From DATJMJ01 sp035508795 (GTDB taxonomy: Bacteria > Actinomycetota > Acidimicrobiia > Acidimicrobiales > Palsa-688), in contig DATJMJ010000068.1 of NCBI GenBank assembly GCA_035508795.1, positions 1-64,000 of the forward strand: a stretch of 64,000 bases of DNA, in the 5' to 3' direction. The notes beneath the pieces were generated by a model that made no database searches, had not been told where the DNA came from, and worked only from the letters and a program-made list of their open reading frames with translations. Position numbers and translations under genes: made by a program. Shown here in pieces: positions 42,624 to 50,555 of this stretch. The stretch's first letter is position 1, and each line of letters begins with the position of its first letter.

Positions 42624-43589
42624 GTGACGCCCTCGCCTGACGTGGCCCCCCGAGACAGCATTGCCCGCAGAGACGACGCGGCCAGCAGCGGCAGGACCTA
42701 CATGGACATCGCCTTCAAGGACATCATGCAGCTCGAGGCCCACGGCCCGGATACTTACGTCGGAACCGGGCCCCGCTACCCGTGGGACGGGCTTTACGGT
42801 GGGCAAGTCGTCGCGCAGGCCCTCTGCGCGGCAAAGCTCACTGTAAAAGCCGGCTACCTCCCCCACTCTCTGCACGCCAATTTTCTCCGGATGGGTGACG
42901 CCTCCGAACCGGTCCGCTACGAGGTCGAGCGCCTCCGCGACGGCGCCAGCTTTTTCGCCCGCCAGGTCGTGGCCCGCCAGTCGACAGGGGCAATATTGAA
43001 CATGTCGGCGACCTTCCGCCTCCTGGCTCCTCCGACGATGGACGTCCAGGTGGCGGTGGCCCCCGATACCGCTGGGCCCGGGGAGGGCCAACAGGTCAGC
43101 TGGAGCCGCCTCTTTGACATGCGTGCCGTGGCGCCGCCCACCAAGGTGCCCGGCGACAGCGACAATCGCACAGGCACCGGCAACGACGGCCGCGGTGGCG
43201 GTGGCCGTGGCCGCGGCCGCGAGCGAGACCGCGACCGCGAGCAAACAGCATGCAGCTGGTTCAGGCTTTTGGAGGATCTCGGCGACGACCCAACGGGCCA
43301 CGCGGCTGCACTTGCCTTCATCTCCGACAGCGGCCCCGCACGGCTCGTGTCCGAGCTGCACGAAACTTCCTGCAAACCGGACGTCCCCTGGCGCCCGTTG
43401 AGCCTTGACCACGCCATTTGGTACCACAGGCCCTTTCGCTCCGACGAGTGGCTGCTGCTCCAAACCTTCGGCGCCTCCCTGTACAACTCGAGCGGCCTGG
43501 CAACTGGGCGGGTTTTCTCACAGGACGGTGCTCTGGTGGCCAGCATCGCCCAAGAAGTCTTGTTGCGTCAGCCTCGCGGCGACACGTGA
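42624..43589 (+). CDS. Acyl-CoA thioesterase II-like (TesB) double hot-dog protein
   Basis: A 321-residue thioesterase that should hydrolyse acyl-CoA. The first hot-dog has YPWDGLYGGQVVAQALCAA and LPHSLHANFLRMGDASEPVRYEV; the second has PWRPLSLDHAIWYHRPFRSDEWLLLQTF, SSGLATGRVFSQDGALVASIAQE. The catalytic residues of TesB (Asp, Gln, Thr) fall in LDHAIWYH and the following regions. Between the two halves lies an unusual insert of Gly, Arg, Asp and Glu (DNRTGTGNDGRGGGGRGR, about 185-205) encoded by simple-repeat DNA. GTG 42624 starts 10 bases after the AI-2E gene. The stop overlaps the next start. Confidence 0.82.
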   Translation: MTPSPDVAPRDSIARRDDAASSGRTYMDIAFKDIMQLEAHGPDTYVGTGPRYPWDGLYGGQVVAQALCAAKLTVKAGYLPHSLHANFLRMGDASEPVRYEVERLRDGASFFARQVVARQSTGAILNMSATFRLLAPPTMDVQVAVAPDTAGPGEGQQVSWSRLFDMRAVAPPTKVPGDSDNRTGTGNDGRGGGGRGRGRERDRDREQTACSWFRLLEDLGDDPTGHAAALAFISDSGPARLVSELHETSCKPDVPWRPLSLDHAIWYHRPFRSDEWLLLQTFGASLYNSSGLATGRVFSQDGALVASIAQEVLLRQPRGDT

Positions 43590-44077
43590 GGCACTCCCGC
43601 AAGCTCCTGCGCTATTGCGCATGCGCTCTCTCGCTCGGTGGCTTGGCCGGCTGCTCCACCGCCCCGGGACTTAGCGGCGGGGCGGCCGTGACCACTGTGG
43701 CGAGCGCGGGGCACGCCACTGTCGATGTCGGAGAGATCGCCGGGATCGGCAAGGTCCTGGTCACCTCGTCAGGCGTCACCTTGTACTTGCTCACGTCGGA
43801 TCCCTCGGGGGGGACTGGGTGCACCGGCTCCTGCGCGGTCGTTTGGCCACCGTTCGAGGTGCATGGCCGGCTCAAGGCAGGTCCAGGCGTAGACGTGTCC
43901 CTACTGTCGAGCTTCGAACGCCCCGGAGGTGCAAAACAGGTGCGCTACGACGGCCATGCGCTCTACACCTTCGAGCAGGACACCGGCCCGGGGATGGACC
44001 GGGGCCAGGGCGTGGAAACCTATGGTGGCACCTGGTGGATGGTCTCGCCCACCGGCCGCGCCGTCACGGGGCACTGA
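43586..44077 (+). CDS. Secreted lipoprotein with COG4315-type repeats
   Basis: About 163 residues. MRHSRKLLRYCACALSLGGL ends in the lipobox LAGC, so the protein should be lipidated and surface-anchored. The body has two copies of the lipoprotein repeat family: VLVTSSGVTLYLLTSDPSGG with CTGSCAVVWPPF, and YDGHALYTFEQDTGPGMDRG ending GGTWWMVSPTG. Members are common in actinobacteria with unknown role. GTG 43586 overlaps the thioesterase stop by four bases (GTGA) and begins the signal sequence; the open frame upstream is shadow. The Cys pair in CTGSC is conserved in the family. Confidence 0.85.
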   Translation: MRHSRKLLRYCACALSLGGLAGCSTAPGLSGGAAVTTVASAGHATVDVGEIAGIGKVLVTSSGVTLYLLTSDPSGGTGCTGSCAVVWPPFEVHGRLKAGPGVDVSLLSSFERPGGAKQVRYDGHALYTFEQDTGPGMDRGQGVETYGGTWWMVSPTGRAVTGH

Positions 44078-44082
44078 CCGGG

Positions 44083-44150
44083 CCTGACGGCTGGCCGCGC
44101 CTGACGGCTGGGCGCGCCTTACGGCTGGCCGGGCTTCACGGTGCGCCGGG
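44083..44150. repeat. 17-bp tandem repeat, four units, intergenic
   Basis: Four consecutive 17-base units of the form CCTGACGGCTGGCCGCG with 3-7 changes in the later ones, immediately after the lipoprotein stop. The whole gap 44078-44597 (520 bases) shows no convincing gene; it holds this array, a C-rich stretch and the inverted and direct repeats at 44318-44428. Confidence 0.85.
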
Positions 44151-44317
44151 CCTCCTACTGGTCCCGTCGCCTCGCATCCGCTGCGCGCTGCGTCTCCCGG
44201 CGCGCCACAGCCCCGGCGCTTTGCATCCTCCCTACTCGTCCACACGCTCCCCAGCCGGCAGCCCTCACCCAGGTGCCACACAGCGGCCACCCCCAGATCC
44301 CCCGCACCTCGACGCGG

Positions 44318-44428
44318 TCTGGTCGCGCTCGGAAGCTCCGGTCGCGGTTCGTCTGAAGAAATCGGCACGGATCGCGACCGAAGTGCTCGAGCGCGACCAA
44401 AGTGCTCGAGCGCGACCAGACGCGCTCA
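44318..44428. repeat. Inverted repeat plus 19-bp direct repeats, intergenic
   Basis: TCTGGTCGCGCTCG at 44318-44331 is the exact reverse complement of 44407-44420. Between and across the right arm are three 19-base direct units beginning at 44372, 44391 and 44410 (GCGCGACCAAAGTGCTCGA and variants). The same motif occurs at 20719-20747 and inverted near 20664. This looks like a small dispersed repeat rather than an insertion-sequence end: no transposase is nearby. Confidence 0.7.
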
Positions 44429-44597
44429 GGCGCGACCTGTGTGCCGGCGGCGCGGCCAGACGCACGCCTCAGCGCCTGGACCAGGACCTCCAGCCGGCCA
44501 AACCTAGCCCCAAAGACCCGAACAGGTCGTCGCTGCGACGCTCGAGGTACTAGCGGCCGCGGCCTGACGTACGGGCAGGCGCTTGTACATTGGCTGA

Positions 44598-45017
44598 GTG
44601 GACGTCGCGCCCAACTCGCTCGCTGGTGTCGCCGTGCCGGTCGCGACCAACGATCGCGAGGTCCGTACCTTTGGTGCGGCTGACCGCTTTGCCCGACGCG
44701 TGCTCCGAGTCCGGCAGCCCGACGGGGATGCCGAGGTCCACAACATCTTCAGCTCTTCGATCGCCCTGTCCGCGACGCGCTGCTTGTTGAGCTACATCAT
44801 CCTGCCGGTCCTGGCGCCCTGGATCGGCGCTGTGCCGGTCATCGGGCCGGCAATAGGGATCCCCGTGGGGTTGGTGGCGCTCGTCTTCGACGTACGAGCT
44901 ATCAAGCGCTTTTTTGTGGCTGATCATCGCTGGAGATGGGTCGCAGCACTGCTATACGTGGTGGTAATGGCGATGGTGACGGCATTGGTCGTCCGCGACA
45001 TCCTCCGGCTCTCCTGA
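44598..45017 (+). CDS. Small membrane protein, two to three helices
   Basis: A 139-residue protein from GTG 44598. The first 60 residues are cytoplasmic (FGAADRFARRVLRVRQPDGD, then VHNIFSSSIALSATRCLLSY), then helices LPVLAPWIGAVPVIGPAIGIPVG (broken) and WVAALLYVVVMAMVTALVV. The Pro/Gly-spaced first pair of helices with VHNIFSSSIALSA resembles uncharacterised actinobacterial membrane proteins that I cannot name. Codon use fits the genome. It stands alone between two repeat-rich gaps, so it likely has its own promoter (TGTACATT lies about 20 bases before the start). Confidence 0.6.
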   Translation: MDVAPNSLAGVAVPVATNDREVRTFGAADRFARRVLRVRQPDGDAEVHNIFSSSIALSATRCLLSYIILPVLAPWIGAVPVIGPAIGIPVGLVALVFDVRAIKRFFVADHRWRWVAALLYVVVMAMVTALVVRDILRLS

Positions 45018-45158
45018 GCGCCCCAAAGCACCCTGGCCCAGTCCTCGCCCTAGCTCGCTCCTCCACCGGCGCCCCGCGCCTCCCGCCGAAGCCCGCGCCT
45101 CCCACCCGGCACTCCTCGCCCCGGCCTCCCGTGCGTGCTCCTCGGGCCCCTTCCGTGC

Positions 45159-45232
45159 GTGCTCCCCGGTCCCCCGCGCACCCCGGGCCCCGCCCGTGCT
45201 CCCCGGTCCCCCGCGCACCCCGGGCCCCGCCC
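45159..45232. repeat. 37-bp direct repeat in a C-rich gap
   Basis: Two identical adjacent 37-base units starting GTGCTCCCCGGTCCCCCGCG. The surrounding gap 45018-45320 is almost pure C/G/T on the plus strand, with further degenerate copies before (45135-45158) and after; no gene is supported in it. Confidence 0.85.
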
Positions 45233-45320
45233 GTGCCCCCGGGCCCCCAAGCGCACCGGGGCTCCCGTCCTCACACACCCGAGTTGTCCATGCCCCCAAT
45301 CGCTCAAGGAGGTTTGGCAA

Positions 45321-45347
45321 GTGTCGAAGATGAGGAAGGAGAAATAG
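45321..45347 (+). CDS. Possible eight-codon leader peptide
   Basis: GTG 45321 is preceded by a strong ribosome site (AAGGAGG at 45307-45313, seven bases before) and reads eight codons (MSKMRKEK) to TAG, immediately followed by GGAGAA and the ATG of the next frame, which is in the same reading frame. The basic peptide could serve to couple or regulate the downstream frame. There is no codon-level evidence beyond the ribosome site. Confidence 0.25.
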   Translation: MSKMRKEK

Positions 45348-45356
45348 GAGAATTCG

Positions 45357-45572
45357 ATGAAGCTCATGGTGCCGGCCATCAAGCCGGCGGGCGCAGGCCC
45401 TGACCGCCAGGACGGCTCACAAGAGACCGTCGAGCTCCTGCAAGCGATCGACGCCTTGCTGGCAGAGGCGTCGGGTGCAGTTGGCAGCTCCGCTGGGACT
45501 GACGCCTCGCTCGGGAACGTCGGTAAGGGCGCTCCTAGCTCTGGTACCCGGGCACAGGAGCGAGCCCGCTGA
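45357..45572 (+). CDS. Possible small protein (71 residues), unrecognised
   Basis: ATG 45357 follows GGAGAA at a spacing of three to four bases and encodes MKLMVPAIKPAGAGPDRQDG then a helical stretch ETVELLQAIDALLAEASGAV and a polar Gly/Ser/Ala tail. No family is recognised, no signal or membrane helix is visible. The last 38 bases overlap the convergent lipoprotein gene. Two good ribosome sites in a row upstream argue for expression; the short length and low-complexity surroundings argue against. It could also be a remnant of a longer gene. Confidence 0.35.
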   Translation: MKLMVPAIKPAGAGPDRQDGSQETVELLQAIDALLAEASGAVGSSAGTDASLGNVGKGAPSSGTRAQERAR

Positions 45573-46089
45573 GCTTGCCGAGTTGGGACAGCACTGCCTC
45601 CGGGGCGTTGGCGTACACATCGACAAGGACGGCACCCTCCCGGTAGCGCCCAAGAAGTGCGTCCGGCGACGCATGGTCTGACGAGCTCGCTGCCTCCGTG
45701 GCCGTCGGGTAGAGCTCGACGTCCACCTGGGCGACGGTGTCGTTGCACTGCCCCTGCCACCAGAAGAGCTGGTCAAAGGCCCCGTACAGGTTGCCCTGGC
45801 CGGAGTTTTCCCAGCATCCCCCGCTCACGGCTGACTCGACGGCCGCTCGGGTCGACTCGAGCCCGCCCGGCAACACCTTCGGGGGAGTGCTCGCCGGGGC
45901 CGTGTACGCCACGGTCGGGGCGGGTGAGCTCTCCGAGATGTTTTCGCTGCCGACAGTTGTCGCAACCCAGGTACCCGAGGCAGGGTGCGTCGCTGCGTTT
46001 TGGCCGCCGGCCGCCACAGAAGCCCCACAACCGGCCAAAGCAAGAGGGATTGCGACAAGCGCGCTGACCAAGACGGCTCGTTTGCTCAT
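45535..46089 (-). CDS. Predicted lipoprotein, unknown function
   Basis: A 184-residue protein. MSKRAVLVSALVAIPLALAGC is a classical lipoprotein signal with lipobox LAGC (Cys21). A Thr/Pro/Ser-rich linker (about 25-70) leads to a compact domain with two Cys (GGCWENSGQGN, WWQGQCND) that may form a disulfide, and a strand-rich end (GAVLVDVYANAPEAVLSQLG). I do not recognise the domain. ATG 46089 is clear. It is followed upstream by a 173-base gap to DUF2752 that probably holds its promoter; nothing else is seen there. Confidence 0.75.
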   Translation of the reverse strand: MSKRAVLVSALVAIPLALAGCGASVAAGGQNAATHPASGTWVATTVGSENISESSPAPTVAYTAPASTPPKVLPGGLESTRAAVESAVSGGCWENSGQGNLYGAFDQLFWWQGQCNDTVAQVDVELYPTATEAASSSDHASPDALLGRYREGAVLVDVYANAPEAVLSQLGKLSGLAPVPGYQS

Positions 46090-46262
46090 GTCCGCAAGAG
46101 ATTAGTTCAGGTCACCCTGAAGGGCTCAAGCGGCGCCCGAGACCCTGGACCGGCGCCCAACCTGAGGCGCGACCCGCGCCCGACCCAAGGGCAGGAGCGG
46201 AGTGCCCCACCGAGGGCAGGCGGAGTTGCCGACCGGGGACGCGACACGTGGCGGCAGGGCGA

Positions 46263-46718
46263 TCAAGACGAGGCGGGAGGGGCGAGCAGGCCGAAGCCCG
46301 CCAGGTTGCGCACGACCGTGAACGCGACGAGCAACCCGACCGCGACGACGGCGGTAGCCCTGCCCCGCGGCATCGGCAGCCGCCACCACCCGGTCACCCT
46401 GCCGAGCCAGGCGAGCCATCCCCAAACGGCCGCGGCCGCGATCAGCGGGAAAAGGGCGTCCGCATGCAACATCAAGCGGAAGTCACCGTGCGCCAGAGCC
46501 CAAACCGCACGCGTCCCGCCGCAAAACGGGCACCACAGGCCCGTGAGGGCGTGGAACGGGCACGGCGGGCTCAGATGATGCTCGAAAGGGTTGACGAGTG
46601 CGGTCACCGATGCGGCCGACACGGCCGCGAGCGCCAATACCGCTGGCCCGGCAGCGGCCCTATTGAGCCCAGGCTGGGCAGTGACGACGAGCGGGGAGAG
46701 GACGGTTGAGTCACGCAT
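46263..46718 (-). CDS. DUF2752 family membrane protein
   Basis: A 151-residue membrane protein with three to four helices. The diagnostic core PCPFHALTGLWCPFCGGTRA (about 52-71) with its three Cys and Gly-Gly-Thr-Arg is characteristic of DUF2752. Helices are AGPAVLALAAVSAASVTALV, FPLIAAAAVWGWLAWLG and ATAVVAVGLLVAFTVV. The family's function is unknown; it often sits beside RDD-family genes, as here (RDD gene ends 61 bases upstream). ATG 46718 is exact to the family start. Confidence 0.85.
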   Translation of the reverse strand: MRDSTVLSPLVVTAQPGLNRAAAGPAVLALAAVSAASVTALVNPFEHHLSPPCPFHALTGLWCPFCGGTRAVWALAHGDFRLMLHADALFPLIAAAAVWGWLAWLGRVTGWWRLPMPRGRATAVVAVGLLVAFTVVRNLAGFGLLAPPASS

Positions 46719-46779
46719 CCCGGTTTGGCCTGGAGTTCTTGTGCCCGAGGATCGACCGGCGCAGGTCAGCCGTCAGCGC

Positions 46780-47517
46780 TCAGGTGGTCTTCGGGACGAG
46801 CGTAAAGCCCTCCGAAGGCACTTTGAGCACGACGCTCCCGATTATCTTGTCCGCCAGTGTCTGCTTTTGCGCGTCCCACAACGGGAAAAGCATGTCGACG
46901 ATATACGGGACGACACAGAGGATGTCCGCTACGACGTGCAGGAGCCAGCGAACGATCCCCATACCGACACCAAGAGGTTGGCCGGTTTTGAGGCTCACGC
47001 ACCTGAGCCCGATCACGCGCATGCCCGGCGTCGATCCGTACTGCCCGAGCTGTGCTGCGAACCAGACGCCGATGGCAAGAGCTACCAAATCGCCCAGCAG
47101 CTCGAAGGCTCTCGTGTTGGCGGCGAGGGTGAGGACGAAAAGGACGAGCCAGGGCACCAGGGTGAACAACAGGTCGATCAGCCAGCCCAGAGCTCGCTGC
47201 GGCCACTCCGCCAGCGTTCCGGGGACGCCCGGCACCATATTGGACTGCGGGCCGCCGAACTGCCCGTACTGGGGCAGCCCCTGGCCCGGCTGCCCGTAGG
47301 GCTGCTGGCCGTAAGGCGGTGGCTGCTGCCCGTAAGGCGGCGGCTGCTGGCCGTAACTCGGCGGCTGCCCGTAAGGAGGAGGTTGCTGCCCGTAAGGAGG
47401 TTGCTGCCCGTAGGACGGCGGGGTCTCGGGAGGCGGCGGAGGAGTACCGGCACCCCATGCACCGGGTTGGGCACCGGACGGCTGATCGCCGGGTACATCG
47501 GGAGGCAGGTTGGTCAC
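46780..47517 (-). CDS. RDD family membrane protein with Pro/Tyr/Gln repeats
   Basis: About 245 residues. The first about 95 residues are Pro/Tyr/Gly/Gln-rich with a PPYGQQP repeat, encoded by 21-base units at about 47283-47411. The RDD domain follows: RALGWLIDLLFTLVPWLVLF, a second helix (LGDLVALAIGVWFAA), GMRVIGLRCVSLKTG, and a third helix (LHVVADILCVVPYIVDMLF). RDD proteins are small membrane proteins, some linked to ion exchange. GTG 47517 is preferred because GAAAGG lies six bases upstream; ATG 47565 would add 16 residues. It is divergent from the helicase. Confidence 0.82.
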   Translation of the reverse strand: MTNLPPDVPGDQPSGAQPGAWGAGTPPPPPETPPSYGQQPPYGQQPPPYGQPPSYGQQPPPYGQQPPPYGQQPYGQPGQGLPQYGQFGGPQSNMVPGVPGTLAEWPQRALGWLIDLLFTLVPWLVLFVLTLAANTRAFELLGDLVALAIGVWFAAQLGQYGSTPGMRVIGLRCVSLKTGQPLGVGMGIVRWLLHVVADILCVVPYIVDMLFPLWDAQKQTLADKIIGSVVLKVPSEGFTLVPKTT

Positions 47518-47601
47518 GGTGGGCCTTTCGTTAGGGCTTCGACCGGTAGTCTTGCAGGTCGGCACGTTGATTGGTAGGGTTTCGCACTCGCGGCCGAGCC
47601 A

Positions 47602-50160
47602 TTGACACCAGCCTGGGCGCCCGCTCTCACCGGTAGCTTGGGCGCCTTCCTACAAAGCGGGGACGATCCTGACAGCGTGCTGTTCGCACTCGCGCGCTGG
47701 GCGGAGGGACGGGGTTTCACGCTCTACCCGGCACAAGAAGAGGCACTCCTGGCGGTGCTGACAGGCGACCACGTCATCATGACGACTCCCACCGGTTCGG
47801 GAAAGAGCCTCGTCGCGCTCGGAGGGCACTTGGCGAGCCTCGCCGGCGGGCGCCGGTCCTGGTACACGGCGCCGATCAAAGCGCTCGTCTCGGAAAAGTT
47901 CTTCGACCTCTGCGACGCCCTTGGGCCCGCCAATGTCGGCATGCTCACCGGGGACGCTTCTCTCAACCCGTCGGCCCCTGTCATCTGCTGCACGGCCGAG
48001 GTCCTCGCCAACCTTGCGCTCCGCGACGGCGAAAGTGCCCCCGTCGACCAGGTCGTCATGGACGAGTTCCACTTTTATGCCGACCCTGACCGGGGCTGGG
48101 CATGGCAGGTGCCCCTCATCGAGCTCAGACGGGCGCAGTTTGTCCTCATGTCGGCCACGATGGGAGATGCCTCCCGCTTCGTGGCCGACTTCAAACGGCG
48201 CACCGGCCGGCCGACAACGGTCGTCAGCTCCACCGAGCGCCCGGTACCTCTCAGCTACCGTTACGCCCGGAGCCTCGTCCACGACACGATCGGCGAACTG
48301 GTCGCACAAGGCCTCGCGCCCATTTACGCCGTCCATTTCACTCAAAAGGCAGCTGTCGAACGGGCGCAGGCTTTGACGAGCGCAGGTTTGTCGAGCCGGA
48401 GCGAGCGGGACGCCATAGCGGCCGCGATCGCAGGCTTTCGTTTCAGTCGGGGGTACGGCCAGGCTCTCTCACGCCTGCTTCGCCACGGCATCGGTACTCA
48501 CCACGCCGGCATGCTCCCCAAGTACCGCAGGTTGGTGGAGCGCCTTTGCCAGAAAGGCTTGTTGAAGGTCATTTGCGGCACCGACACGTTGGGAGTCGGG
48601 ATCAACGTGCCGATAAAGACTGTTCTTTTCACGGCGCTCTCCAAGTACGACGGCAGCCAGAGCCGCCTCCTCACTGCACGCGAGTTCCATCAAATGGCAG
48701 GACGGGCAGGGCGAGCCGGTTACGACGTCTCCGGCTCCGTCGTGGCACAGGCACCCGAACACGTCAGCCAAAACGACAAGGCGGCGGCGCGAGCCGGGGG
48801 CGACGCCGCAAAACTGCGCAAGTTGGTAAAGGCCAAGCCCCCCAAGGGTTTCGTGCACTGGGACGAAGGGACCTTTGACCGCCTCGTGCAGGCCCCGCCC
48901 GAGCCGCTCGCATCGAGCTTCAAGGTGACCAACGCCATGCTGCTCCAGGTGCTTGACAGGCCGGGCGACGGGTGCCAGGACCTGAAGCGCCTCCTGCTCG
49001 ATAACGACGAGCCGCGAGCTGCGAAGCGACGGCACATCAGGAACGCCATCGCCATTTACCGGAGCCTGCTTTCGGCGGGGGTCCTCGAACGGCTCCCCGA
49101 GCCCGACGCCCTCGGGCGGAGGGTGCGAGTAACCGTTGAACTACAAGAGGACTTTGCCCTCAACCAACCGCTCTCCCTCTTTGTGCTCGAAGCTCTCCCA
49201 AAGCTCGACCCTGCATCCCCCGACCATGTGCTCGACATCGTCTCGGTCGTCGAATCGACCCTCGAAGACCCGCGTCCGGTCAGGGAGGCGCAACTGGACC
49301 GCCTGAAGGGGGAGACGCTTGCGAGGATGAAGGAGGAAGGTATGGAGTACGAGGAGCGGATGGAAGTGCTCCACGACCTCGAGCCTCCCGCCCCGCTGGC
49401 GGATTTCCTCTACGAAGTCTTCGACAACTACCGCATCAGGCACCCCTGGGCGCGCGACCACAACGTAAAGCCGAAGTCCGTTGTCCGGGACATGTACGAG
49501 CGCTCGATGGGGTTCGGGGAATTTGTGGCTTTCTACGGGCTCTCACGCTCGGAGGGACTCGTGCTCCGCTACCTCTCCGACGCTTACAAGGCGCTCGTCC
49601 AGAGCGTGCCCGAAGACGCCAAGCCCGAGCTTCTGGTCGAGGTGACTGAGTGGTTGGGCGAGATAGTCCGCCAGGTCGACTCGAGCCTCCTGGACGAATG
49701 GGAGATGCTGAGCCATCCCGAGCGCGCTCTCGAGGCGTTGGCTCGCGGCGAGGAGCCCTCCTCGGGCCGGGAGGCCCCCGGCCCCCTAGCCGTGACAGCC
49801 AACCGCCGGGCGTTCAAAGTGATGGTACGGAACGCCTCCTTCCGCAGGGTCGAGCTCGCGGCTCGCCGCGACTGGTCGTCGCTCGGCGAGCTCGACGAGG
49901 AGCCCGGGTGGGACGAGGCCCGCTGGGAGGCGGCTTTTGTCCCCTATTTCGAGGAGCACACCGCCATCGGGACCGGTGCGGCAGCCCGGGGGGCCGGTTT
50001 GTGGCAGGTCGCCGAGATGCCCGGGCGCTGGGAGGTCCGCCAGGTGCTCGACGACCCCGAAGGCGACCACGACTGGGCCTTGGTGCTCAGCATCGACCTG
50101 GGCCGCTCGGACGAGATCGGCGAACCTGCCGTCCAGCCGCTTGCAGTCGAGTTGCTCTGA
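47602..50160 (+). CDS. DEAD/DEAH-box helicase with DUF3516 C-terminus
   Basis: An 852-residue superfamily 2 helicase. The Walker A motif TPTGSGKS is at residues 62-69, the DEVH-type box is DEFH at 154-157, and further motifs MSATMGDAS, GTDTLGVGINVPIKTVLF and HQMAGRAGRAGYD are intact. This Ski2/HelY-like core is followed from about 580 by the DUF3516 region (PPAPLADFLYEVFDNYRIRHPW, VVRDMYERSMGFGEFVAFYG), an actinobacterial combination. It probably acts on RNA, but the substrate is untested. TTG 47602 is the first start in the frame with matching family sequence; RDD lies 84 bases away on the other strand. Confidence 0.9.
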   Translation: MTPAWAPALTGSLGAFLQSGDDPDSVLFALARWAEGRGFTLYPAQEEALLAVLTGDHVIMTTPTGSGKSLVALGGHLASLAGGRRSWYTAPIKALVSEKFFDLCDALGPANVGMLTGDASLNPSAPVICCTAEVLANLALRDGESAPVDQVVMDEFHFYADPDRGWAWQVPLIELRRAQFVLMSATMGDASRFVADFKRRTGRPTTVVSSTERPVPLSYRYARSLVHDTIGELVAQGLAPIYAVHFTQKAAVERAQALTSAGLSSRSERDAIAAAIAGFRFSRGYGQALSRLLRHGIGTHHAGMLPKYRRLVERLCQKGLLKVICGTDTLGVGINVPIKTVLFTALSKYDGSQSRLLTAREFHQMAGRAGRAGYDVSGSVVAQAPEHVSQNDKAAARAGGDAAKLRKLVKAKPPKGFVHWDEGTFDRLVQAPPEPLASSFKVTNAMLLQVLDRPGDGCQDLKRLLLDNDEPRAAKRRHIRNAIAIYRSLLSAGVLERLPEPDALGRRVRVTVELQEDFALNQPLSLFVLEALPKLDPASPDHVLDIVSVVESTLEDPRPVREAQLDRLKGETLARMKEEGMEYEERMEVLHDLEPPAPLADFLYEVFDNYRIRHPWARDHNVKPKSVVRDMYERSMGFGEFVAFYGLSRSEGLVLRYLSDAYKALVQSVPEDAKPELLVEVTEWLGEIVRQVDSSLLDEWEMLSHPERALEALARGEEPSSGREAPGPLAVTANRRAFKVMVRNASFRRVELAARRDWSSLGELDEEPGWDEARWEAAFVPYFEEHTAIGTGAAARGAGLWQVAEMPGRWEVRQVLDDPEGDHDWALVLSIDLGRSDEIGEPAVQPLAVELL

Positions 50161-50263
50161 GGCGCCCGCCTGCTGTGAGGCGCCCCTTTTGGTTAGGCGC
50201 GGCTCGCTCTTAGGCGGCCGGCGAGTTGGGCGGGGGCCGCTTTGCTTGCTAGCGTGCCGGACC

Positions 50264-50458
50264 ATGGTCATCAGGCCGCTCGGGCGTGAGGAGGCACTTC
50301 AGCACCTCTTCGTGCTGGGCATTGCCGCCTTCTTGATCATTTCACCGTACTTCCTCGTCAACCTGTGGAAACTCCGCGACTCGCTCGTCGGGCTCGGGAT
50401 ACTTTTCGCCGTCATCGACGTGGCAGTTGCCGCCGCCCTCCGCCGCCCGAAGACGTAG
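50264..50458 (+). CDS. Small two-helix membrane protein (64 residues)
   Basis: ATG 50264 encodes MVIRPLGREEALQHL, a helix LFVLGIAAFLIISPYFLVNL, a short loop and a second helix LVGLGILFAVIDVAVAAAL with a basic end (RRPKT). Such small membrane proteins are common in actinobacteria and this one is unassigned. The preceding gap (50161-50263) contains two copies of GAGGCGCCC-type sequence and no ribosome site as good as average, which lowers certainty. It ends 15 bases before the MMPL promoter. Confidence 0.55.
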   Translation: MVIRPLGREEALQHLFVLGIAAFLIISPYFLVNLWKLRDSLVGLGILFAVIDVAVAAALRRPKT

Positions 50459-50473
50459 CCGCGAAATTTTGCC

Positions 50474-50503
50474 TTGACAACGATAACTTATCGTCGTTAA
50501 TCT
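50474..50503 (+). promoter_or_regulatory. Sigma70-type promoter of the MMPL-TetR unit
   Basis: TTGACA at 50474-50479 is a perfect -35 box, followed 17-18 bases later by TTAATC/TAATCT (50497-50503) as a weaker -10. Its clear match to consensus is unusual for this window. It lies about 53 bases before the MMPL start and is covered by the palindromes of the next entry. Confidence 0.7.
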
Positions 50504-50513
50504 AACGGCGATA
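50480..50513. promoter_or_regulatory. Double palindromic operator, likely TetR target
   Basis: Two overlapping inverted repeats lie between and over the promoter boxes. ACGATAA-C-TTATCGT (50480-50494) is a perfect 15-base palindrome in the spacer. TATCGTCGTTA-ATC-TAACGGCGATA (50489-50513) is a 25-base palindrome with one mismatched pair that covers the -10 box. Both share the half-site TATCG. A repressor bound here would block RNA polymerase; the TetR gene 2.3 kb downstream in the same unit is the obvious candidate. Confidence 0.65.
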
Positions 50514-50555
50514 GGTTCAACCGTCCAAGTCGTTGACAAGGTGGTGGTGGTTGGC

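Noticed and set aside
44083..44428. Tandem repeats considered as a CRISPR array
   Set aside because: Units are 17-19 bases with no unique spacers between them and no cas gene is nearby.
45018..45403. Pro/Ala-rich plus-strand frames across the C-rich gap
   Set aside because: They arise from the repeat composition; there is no ribosome site, and the frames change at each repeat without conserved sequence.
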